Shown here: positions 45,401 through 53,000 of the stretch, one piece after another
Numbering within the stretch: the first letter of the stretch is position 1
Layout: the number at the start of each line of letters is the position of its first letter
Source: Cohnella sp. OV330
GTDB lineage: Bacteria > Bacillota > Bacilli > Paenibacillales > Paenibacillaceae
Assembly: GCF_900112065.1 (NCBI RefSeq)
Contig: NZ_FOKE01000021.1
Coordinates: 1-60,029, forward strand
Direction: 5' to 3'
DNA length: 60,029 nt
Notes under the pieces: model-generated
Told to the model about the DNA's origin: nothing
Database searches by the model: none
Seen by the model: only the letters and a program-made list of their open reading frames with translations
Made by a program: the position numbers and the translations under genes

Positions 45401-47057
45401 GCATCTGGGCGCCATGTTATGGGATGCGCGCGACAAGCTGCGGAAAGTCGATCTTGGAGGAGGCGGAACAGCCTGGTACGTATACGATTCCTCGGGCCGC
45501 CGCATACGGAAAGTGATCGAGCGGCTGAACGGCACCCGTCAGAAGGAGAGGCTGTATGCCGGAACGGTCGAAGTGTACCGGGAATACGGCGGGGACGGGC
45601 AGGAAGTCAAGCTGGAGCGTTGCACGCTACACATTTCCGACGATAAGGAGCGAATCGCCTCCGTGGATACCCGCACGAAGGGCGAGGACGGCTCGCCGGC
45701 TCGAACCGTCCGCTATGCGATGAGCTCGAGGCTTCAATCCTGCGCCCTGGAGCTTGACGAAGCGGGCCGGATCATCAGCTATGAGGAGTACTCGCCTTAC
45801 GGCAGCACGACCTACCAGGCCGTAAGCCGAGCGGAAGCCCCGCGCAAACGGTACCGGTACACGGGCAAGGAGAGGGACGAGGAGACGGGCTTCTACGATC
45901 ATGGCGCCCGCTACTATGCGCCTTGGCTATGCCGATGGACGGCGGCGGATCCGATCGGGATCGGCGACGGTCCGAACGTCTATGCGTATGCCGGCTGTAA
46001 CCCGGTCGCCATGAGCGACCCGTCCGGGATGGCCGGCGAAACGGAGGACGATCCTCCCGTCAAGGCCTACGATATACCGGAGGTGTCCGGAACGGACACG
46101 TCGATGTATGCGGAGCAGGGCTCCATCTCGGCAGCCTATGACCAGGCGGCTGCCAGTGCGGGAAATCCGGCCAATTCGGCGGGAGAACGGATCGTGAGCG
46201 GCGTGCTCATTCTAGCGGCGGCGCCGCTCGCGCTGGCCGAAGAAGCCGGGCGAAGCATCGTAAACACGCCGCACTACATCTACAACGCGGGCAAGAGCTT
46301 AGGCGAATGGTCCGCCCGCGCCTACATGATGCGCCAAGCCGGCGATACGGACGAGGCGGTCGTATCCGCCTTGCATGCGGTCACGTACGGCGCGGAGGGA
46401 TTCATTCTGATCGGCACGGTGCTGGAGCCGATGAAGGCGGAGATCGGAGAGGTCGCAGCGGCTGCGGGCAATGCGGTGAAATCAGGCGTGGAATCGGCGG
46501 CAAACGCGGTGGTTCGAACGTCGAAGTCGGTGGGCAGCACGGTCAAAGCCCAAGTCGCGCAATGGGGACAGCAGCTGAAAAGCGCTTTGCAGCGTACGCC
46601 TAAGCCGACTTTCGCGCCTACTTATAAAACCGTTCCGAATGGCTCTCTTGGACCGGCCAACGGACTGACATGGCCGAACCTGAGTTTAACGAAGGGACCC
46701 ATGCGTTTGCAAACCCCAGTGTTCAACCCTTCTGTGGAAGTCGTACAAAATCCGGTCAATTCCACGTTCCAAGGGGTGGTGGACCATGAACTGAAGCATT
46801 TCAGCGATATGGTGAAACACCCGCAGTTCAGCTATCTCGCTACGGTCGATCCGACGGGGTGGGAACGGATCATTCCCGGACGCGGCATTGCGACTTACAT
46901 CATGGAATCACGCGGTTATTTCGCAGAACTCGGTTGGCGGGGTCTGAATCCCAATATCGTGAAGAACTCAATGGATGGTCGAATGGGATACCTCGCATAC
47001 GACGCCGCATTTCTTGCGGGACTTTGGCTGGTCACCTACGGCTGGAATTTTTTCTAA
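39465..47057 (+). CDS. Tc toxin TcB-TcC fusion with Rhs core and metalloprotease-like tail
   Basis: 2530 residues; ATG after AAAGGAGGACCGTA. Order: SpvB domain ~25-330 (IGLPKGGGAIKGIGEDATVG, LQYDSGAGNGPFGLGWKL); FG-GAP-like beta-propeller repeats ~430-660 (LDLTGDGKPDVLL, ADMNGDGLTDLVRV); TcB middle domains ~680-1000 (GQETSIRYAASTSF, REFRGFGLVEQWD); Rhs repeats; Rhs core end (RYRYTGKERDEETGFYDHGA, RWTAADPIG, GCNPVAMSDPSGM) with Asp2185 at the expected autocleavage site. A 342-residue tail follows, with helices and HELKH at 2441-2445. In Tc toxins TcB-TcC form a cocoon that holds the cut-off tail until TcA injects it into a host cell. Fusion of B and C is known in some taxa but differs from the separate genes of Photorhabdus. 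Confidence 0.95.
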   Translation: MERMPINEPPRHSGAAEPAAGAPPLPQIGLPKGGGAIKGIGEDATVGAWSGTATMRIPLGVTPGRSGLTPGLTLQYDSGAGNGPFGLGWKLTVPSVSRKTENGLPTYRDEWRNAETSEPAGQADDFGQRASDTFQLAGGDDLVPYAGREKRLSGEYAVYRYRPRIEGDYAKIEHWVHRYSGESYWKTVSGANVTSLYGLSSAGRVADPADPRRVYQWLLEETADDKGNIVRYAYKAENDEQIDWQASNERNRSRSAGRYLKRIDYGNREPHIPDGWLFTVVLDYGEHDEEAPTPDEIRSWYCRRDPHSTYRPGFEVRTARLCRRMLMFHRFEELGEHPTLVRSDAFAYREAETHSVLVSVVRTGYLARQDGTAASRSMPPLEFGYSEAVPDFTVRTVDSSETKMPTGLFGDKARWTDLWGDGVSGLLTEEAGGWYFTRNLGGGRFEERQPVALKPSLAELGGGWQLADLAGDGGQYAVRYRFPVPGYHERRNGGEWGPFTPLEAVPTLDWNDPNLRFLDLTGDGKPDVLLTEQHAFTCYVSSGKLGFEPALSRPAWDDEERGPTIVFADGTESLFLADMNGDGLTDLVRVRRGEVAYWPNMGYGAFGPKIVMDGSPAFDGPDEFDPRRIRFCDVDGSGPADLLYLGNDAVSIWTNGSGNGWKDPVIAAGLPHPGDDGTAVDVVDLLGTGTVCLVWSSAMPEDAGSPLRYMDLTEGAKPHLLTRIDNNMGQETSIRYAASTSFSLKARAEGKPWATSLPFPVHVVERIDKTDQIGGHRLTSRYAYHHGYYDREEREFRGFGLVEQWDTDGFERLSEPGGPDHVQQLPPVRTRTWFHTGAFLEREALERQYAGEYYRDPDLPAERPAYLSRSVLPEGIDAAGQREAARALKGAVLRTETYADDGTARCDIPYTVTERRYEVKLLQPRSGGRPAVFRLVERESLDAAYERIATDPRLSHRLTLRTDAFGNVLRSAAAAYGRRRPDPQLPAKERAIQAATRVTLLQNTFTNEIDRDDAYRIPAAWESRSWELHGYPDPFVMIYRGNELEAAFDAAEVPFESEPDGSLQRRLIAASAVLYRCDDLSGPLPEGKLEALALPYETYRLSITPGMLDAWLPNEITDAVLENDGGYVRYGSGSGWWIRSGRLVFGPEAEKRFYQADGFMDLAGNASTVAYDRYLLMAAESRDSLGSATRAAIDYRVMQPYLVTDANGNRSSVAFDALGFVTATAVAGKIGEAVGDTLEGFDASPNPETVMALFEEPQESGPAFLRGATTAMAYDLDRYRRTRRSAEPQPIAVCTVTRDRHDSDAEGELAAIAMDLSYIDGFGRIIQSKKTAPPEEEGGPGRWLSSGLVIRNNKGLPFKQFEPFFSGTHRLEMLAQGVCTTVLYDPAGRAAVTLHANHSYEKVVVEAWKEERWDVHDTIHPAFRYDPRQASALPDPAFNPADDPDVGRYFRTLDQTEYLPTWYGVRMDPAKAQQHWPDRDPVTGAPIPGQVTVRAEEYWAAERAGKHAATPLVRHLDPLGHAFLSIADNGKDASGSDRRFASLTEYDIGGKPVRVYDPKGRAVSVVEADMTGRTLRETVMDAGTKTALPHADGKPLYAWNGRGFRFRHTHDALRRPLAVYARSDAGTEILAERTVYGESHPDSKLGEDGLPAAGALNLRGRVWMRFDGAGMVDQGFAADAGCDFKGNPLASAMRLSRDYKSDPDWSRIEPALAATERAEEPDDPLAALLDEMLEPDVFVTRTRYDALNRPIRLDSPDGSVTIPSYDSLGLLARLSVRPIGDGSLETVYVDSLVHNAKGQRERITYGNGVSSTIWYEKDTLRPSRVTTLRSSEALQNFRYVYDAVGNVNLIHDDAQQTIYFNNQPASPGCHYNYDALYRLTDAKAREHIGQADRPAYNWDDAPRSGLPHPGDGAAMRDYHEIYVYDEAGNMTQLIHQAGSGSWQRKFNYEESGNRLTGCTIGSLTETYGYDEHGSMTSMPHLGAMLWDARDKLRKVDLGGGGTAWYVYDSSGRRIRKVIERLNGTRQKERLYAGTVEVYREYGGDGQEVKLERCTLHISDDKERIASVDTRTKGEDGSPARTVRYAMSSRLQSCALELDEAGRIISYEEYSPYGSTTYQAVSRAEAPRKRYRYTGKERDEETGFYDHGARYYAPWLCRWTAADPIGIGDGPNVYAYAGCNPVAMSDPSGMAGETEDDPPVKAYDIPEVSGTDTSMYAEQGSISAAYDQAAASAGNPANSAGERIVSGVLILAAAPLALAEEAGRSIVNTPHYIYNAGKSLGEWSARAYMMRQAGDTDEAVVSALHAVTYGAEGFILIGTVLEPMKAEIGEVAAAAGNAVKSGVESAANAVVRTSKSVGSTVKAQVAQWGQQLKSALQRTPKPTFAPTYKTVPNGSLGPANGLTWPNLSLTKGPMRLQTPVFNPSVEVVQNPVNSTFQGVVDHELKHFSDMVKHPQFSYLATVDPTGWERIIPGRGIATYIMESRGYFAELGWRGLNPNIVKNSMDGRMGYLAYDAAFLAGLWLVTYGWNFF
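46023..47057 (+). other. Variable C-terminal effector region of the TcC part (HExxH candidate protease)
   Basis: Everything after DPSGM is the hypervariable toxin. Its first ~200 residues are alanine-rich helices (GVLILAAAPLALAEEAG; GFILIGTVLEPMKAE; EVAAAAGNAVKSGVES), then a Pro-rich linker. The last ~90 residues contain VVDHELKHFSDMVKH, a zinc-binding HExxH, and 36 residues on TYIMESRGYFAELGW, where Glu2481 could be the third ligand as in gluzincin-type peptidases. Base composition falls towards the end of the tail compared with the Rhs core, as expected of an exchangeable cassette. Target and activity are unknown. Confidence 0.65.
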
Positions 47058-47078
47058 TCGCACAAGGGAGGAATCGAG

Positions 47079-50000
47079 TTGAAATCCGTTATGCATGAAA
47101 ACAAGGAGGCGCCGCCGGTCGGCACCCGCCGCATCGCCGGTCAAATCCGCTACGCGGACGGACGGAGCGCCGACGGCGCCGTCGTCGCAGCCTTCGCGAA
47201 AACGTTCCGGACGGAAACGTATCTCGGGGAGGACACGACCGACCGGGACGGGTGTTATGAAATTCGCTACCAAGCGGATTCGGATACCGTGCAGCCGGAG
47301 ACGCTGAACGTCCTGATCCGGGTCCGAAATCGCGACGGCCGCGCCGTTGCGGAGTCGCCCGTCTACTATCAGGCCGGAGAAGAGGAAACGATCGACCTTG
47401 CCGCCGACTTGCTCGGCGAGCTCGGCTTCCGGTCGGAGTTCGACCGACTGGATGCGGCGCTCGCGCCGCTGCTCGGCGATTCGGCCGGCGAGGAACTGTC
47501 CGATGACGAGTTGCAGCTGCTGGCCATCGATGCGGATGTACCGCTCCTCCGCGTAAAGGCATATGCACAAACGCTGGCAGCCGCGAAGCAGAGCGGTCTC
47601 GCGCCGGCGCCGCTATATGCTTTTCTCCGGAAGGATGCCGCAATTACGGTTAGCGCCCTTGCCGCCATTCCGTCCCGCGTCTTGCAGGCGGAGCTCGAAG
47701 AAGCGGCTTGGGAAGGCATCATCGGCCGGGAGGATGCCGAGCGGACGGACGATTTCGTCGAGTCGCTGCACGGCCGCCTGCTGGAAGAGCTTGCTCCTGT
47801 TCCTGGTCAGAGGAAACAGGAGGACAGAGCCGCATTCGGAACGCTGCTCGATACGCTGCCGCTTGCGGAAGAAGACCGCAAAGGGGTAGCCCGACTATTC
47901 CTGCAGCATGGCGAAGGCGAGGAATCGTTCTGGAAGAAGCTGAGCGAACAGGACGGGTGGCGGGAAAAGAAGGCGGTGGAGAAGTTGCCGCTCGCCTACA
48001 AGCTTGCCGATTTGACGGGAGGCAAACTGACGCTGGTTCAGGCGCTTCTGGAGCGTCTGGACGATTCGGACCCGCAATCGGCCCTGCGCAAGCTGGCCGA
48101 ATGGCCGGTCGCAGCGTGGACGGAGCTGCTCGAGCAAGCCGGCGAACCTGCGGACAGCCTGCGGCAGACCGCCGCCGAGATCATGCGCGTGCTGGAGCAT
48201 GCGATGCCGACGGCGTTCGCAGCAGGCAGACTCGTTTCCGGGGACGATCCGCTGAAGCGGAGAATGGGCGGCTACCTGCAGGAGCGTTCCGATTTCAATC
48301 TGCTCACATCCCGCATCGGTTCGGTCCCGGACGGAGAAGGGCTGCTGAAGGAAGAGGATCGGGACGGTGAAGACCTGGAGCTCGCAGAAGGACTTCGCAA
48401 GCTGCAGCGGGTCTATCGGCTAGCGGGAAGCTTCGACGCGGCGGACGCCATGCTGCAGGAAGGCGTACATTCCGCTTACGGCGCGGCACAGATGGGTAAG
48501 AGCGCCTTCGTGGAGCGGTTTGCCGAGGCGCTGGGCGGCGAACGGCCCGCCTCCGTCGTCTACGACAAAGCGTCGCAGGTGACCACAACCGCGCTCATGC
48601 TGGTCGCCCGCTATCGCGAGGAAGCCGAAGCGGCCTCGTTCCCGGCCGCGCTTGCGGGCGATATTTCCGCCCTGGCCGGTACCGGCACCGTGCTGCCGAC
48701 TTGGAACGACCTGTTCGGTTCGAACGCCTTGTGCGATTGCGAGCACTGCCGGTCGGTTTACGGTCCGGCGGCCTATTTGGCGGATTTGCTCCATTTTCTG
48801 TCCAAGCGCCCGTCCGGAACGGCGGGCAAGAACGCCCTGGCGGTTCTGCTCGAACGGCGTCCCGATCTTGGCCGCATCTTGCTTTCCTGCGCGAATACGA
48901 ACGTCACGCTTCCGTATGCGGATCTCGTAAACGAACTTCTGGAGAACCAAGTTTCCCCTGCGACGGCGGACGTAGCGGAGGAAACGTCGGGAACGGGCGA
49001 GGAGCGCGCGGCCGAACCGGAATACATGAATGCCGGCGCATACGACAAGCTCTCGCAAGCGCTCTATCCCTGGTCATTGCCGTATGACTTGGCGCTCGAT
49101 CAGACGCGGGCTTATATGAACCATCTTCGGCTGTCGCGCCGCGAGCTGATGGAGGCTTGGCGGAGAGGCGGCAATCCCGAAGATCCCTACGCGCAAGCCG
49201 TCGCGGCGGAAGCGCTCGGCCTGACCGACTTCGAGAGGCGGATCGTTACCGGATCGCTCGGCGAGCCTCCTTTTTCGGGCGATTACGATCCGTGGAAATT
49301 CTGGGGACTGTCGGAGAACGTCGTCGTGGACGAGAACTGGGATGTCTATTTGAGCCGGGTGCCGAACTTTACGCGAATCTCGGGTTTTACGACGGACGAA
49401 GTCAAAGCGCTACTGTCGGCTCGCTGCATCAATCCCGACAGTTCCCTGCGTCTCGAATCCGCCCAGCCGGATTCGACGGGCGAAGCAACCGTCATCGTCA
49501 ATTTGACGGAAGCCGCACTCGACCGGATCCATCGGTTTGCAAGACTGAGGCTCAGGCTCGGTTGGACGATTACCGAACTCGACAAGGCGATGACGGCGCT
49601 TGGAGCGACAGAGCTCGATGGACCGTTTCTTGTCAAGCTTGACGTGCTGTCCCGGCTTCGCCGATCGGTAAAGCTCGACTACCCGCTCTTGCTCGGCTGG
49701 TGGACGAAGCTGGATACGCATCCGTGGCCCGGCGAAGCGAAATCGGCCTATGAGCGGCTGTTCTTGAACGATGCAGCCGGCAGCCCGGACATCTTCCGGC
49801 TGCGCGAGCCTGACAGAGGCGAGTTGGCCGATGCGACGGCCCTGCTGGACGATCACTTGTCGGCCGTCTCGGCGGCGATCGGCGTCGGTACCGAGGAATT
49901 GCAGCGTTTCGCACATCTGTTTCTTCCGGACAATAAGCTCAATCTTGAGCATTTGTCGGCGCTCTGCCGCTATGTATCGCTCGCCAAGACGCTCGGTCTG

Positions 50001-53000
50001 ACGGCTGCGGAGCTCCATACGTATGCCCGTATTTCGCTCTTTCCACCGTTCGGAGGCGAAGATAACGCGCTGAAGACGGAGTGGTTCATGGCGACGGTCC
50101 GGGAGATGAAGGCAACCGGCGTTAGCGCCGCGGAGTGGGCGTATTTGCTGCTCGGCTTTGAGGACGGTCCCGCGTCGGGAGCGATCCCCTCGTATCGTAC
50201 GGGGATCTGGCTTAGCAATCTGAGAGCCGCGTTCCGAACGGTCGCTTCCGACTATGCGGCGCCGCCGGTTCCCGACGGCGAATGGACGATGCGTATGCTT
50301 TCTCTCGTATACCCCGCCTCCGTCGCCGGCCCGATGTACAATGTGATCGAGAGCGGAGAGCCCGTGACGGAATCGCAGCGGACGCAGATCGTCGTGCCTT
50401 ATTTCGGCAGATTCGTCAATCCCGACGAGCTCGTCGAATTTTTCGGACAGCACCGGGAATCCGAAATGCGCTTCGGCTATTTGGCCGGTTATCTGTCCAA
50501 GCTGCTTGTCGATGAAGAACGGAGACGCGTGCTTCGCGAACGGCTGGCGGAGGAGCTGCGGATCGACGAAGCGACGTCGCGGGAGCTCATCGGAACGGTG
50601 AGGGACAGCTTCGGGCAGGGACGGCCGCTGTATGATATTCTGACCGACCCGATCTTCACGGACAGCGACGATTATGTGCTTGAGGAAAAGTACGCTCCGC
50701 AATTTGACGCCGTACTGCTCGCACGAAAAATTGCGCGATTCGCGCAGCTCTGGTCCTTAAGCGCAGATGAGCTCCGATTCGTACTGACAAGTACGAACCA
50801 GACCTATTGGCCAGAGCTGCAGCGTCTTCCTCTCCATGCGGTCGAGAATCCGCCGGTCTATGCCGAGCAGCTGCTGAAGATGCACCGCGTGTTGGCGTGG
50901 CGCACCCGCCTCTCTGGCAAACCCGGCGACCTGGTGCGGCTGCTCGGCATGATGGGAGGAGGAGAAACCGGCGGCGTACCGGCGTCCATTCAGGCGGACA
51001 TTGCCGCGCTGACAGGCTGGTCGACCGCGTTTATCTCGTATGCTTCCGGACCCGAAGGGCTGGGCTTGGTCTATCCGTACGAATTCCAGACCGGCGAGGC
51101 GCTGCTGCAGCTGGATCGGCTGGATGCCGTCCTTCGCAAGCTCGGCGTACCGGTCGAGACGGCTCGAAGCTGGACCCTTGCGGAAGCGGATTGGCCTATG
51201 GCGCAGTCGGTGAAGGAAGCGGTAAAGTCGCGCTACGACCGGTCTCAATGGCTTTCTGTTGCAAAGGAGATTCACGATCCGCTGCGTGAACGCCGGCGCG
51301 ATGCGCTTGTGTCCTGGCTCCTTGTCAACATGCCTGGCATAGACGATGCGGACGATCTGTATGCCCGCTTCCTTCTCGATGTGGAAATGAGCGCCGTGCC
51401 CCTTACTTCCCGGATCAAGCTCGCAATTTCGTCGGTACAGCTGTTTGTACAGCGCTCTCTAATGAATCTGGAGACGGGCGTCGTGTTCAACGCCGATGCG
51501 GCGAAGGAATGGCAGGCGCTTGCCGGCTACCGGACCTGGGAGGCGAATCGCAAGCTGTTTCTGTACCCGGAGAATTGGCTGGAGCCCGACCTGCGGGACG
51601 ACAAATCGCCGTTCTTCCGCGAGATGGAGCAGGAATTTCTACAAGGCGAGGCTACGCCCGAGACGGCGGAAACTGCCTTCCTCGGCTATCTCAACAAGCT
51701 CGAGAGCGTATCGCTGCTCGATATCTGCGGCATGCACGTGCAGAACGAGGATCGCGGCGACGGCACGATGATCGATGTCGTCCACGTCATCGGGCGAACG
51801 CAGAATTCGCCGTACCTGTATTTTTATCGAAAGTATATCGACGCGTCGTACTGGACGCCCTGGGAGAAAATCGACGTCGACATCGAAGGCAACCAGCTGT
51901 TTCCCTTCGTGCATAACGGAAGGCTGATACTGTTCTGGCCGATCTACAAGGATGTGGCGAAATCGAACGGCGGCTCGTCTAGCGGCGTGCCTACGGAGAC
52001 GGTACTGCAAGTGGGTATCGCATGGTCGGAGTATCGCAACGGCAAATGGTCGGGCAAAACCGTGGCGGAGAAAGCCGTGAAAATCGACTTTTTCTCGCCG
52101 TATCTGCCGCTGAATAAAGAGCAATTGTTCTTCCTTCCGAATTACGATTCGAACGGTGGCGCCCTGACCGTGAACTGCTGTATTTTCAGTCCGCTTCAGG
52201 AGCCAGACGGCTATTCGGGGTTATATTGGACACTGTTCAAATTTATTCTGAACGGATCGAACGGGAAGGTAGAGACGCAGCAGATTTATTCACAGAGCAC
52301 CCCGACCCTTCCGCCGATGTTCGGCTTACCGAAAAAAGCGAATCTGGTCGATTCGCGCGTTGTCAGCCGGGATCATTCGGTTCCGCTTCGCCTGCCGTCT
52401 CTTGAATACGGCTACGGCGGGGTCGGCCAGAGGCAGAACGATACGTTTGCAAGAACGCCCAGGCCTTACCGAATCATGTTTCCCTACACCTATTTCGGCT
52501 TTCTCGCGAATTATCCGTTTATTTACCAGGACGGATCCCGGTCGTATTTCGGCTTTGCCAAGCCGTCGACCATGCTGTCGTTCAATCTCTTGTCCGGGGA
52601 CGGCGACAGGCTTGCTCGAATGGGGCTGCAGCCGGACGCGGGCAGCACGGACGCCGTACAGGGCATCTACATCGGGGGAACCGGCCTGTTCGATACGTTT
52701 AAGCTCGGCTTCGCGCCGTTCTATCATCCCTACGCGTCGCAATTCATTCAGCGGCTGAACAAAGGCGGGATCGAACTTCTGTTGAAGCCGGATTCACAGG
52801 GGCTGAGCCGGAACGACTTCGGCTCGGAATACGGACCGCAGCCTTTCGTCGCAGGTCCATACCCGGTCGATAATGTAGATTTCTCCTTTGCCGGCTCCTA
52901 TGCGGGCTACAATTGGGAATTGTTCTTCCATGCTCCGCTCATCATTGCGGACCGGTTGTCCAAAAACCGCCAGTTCGAGCAGGCGCAGAAGTGGTTCCAT

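Noticed and set aside
48420..50702. Long minus-strand frames opposite TcA
   Set aside because: Arg-rich antisense shadows of the 2897-residue gene.
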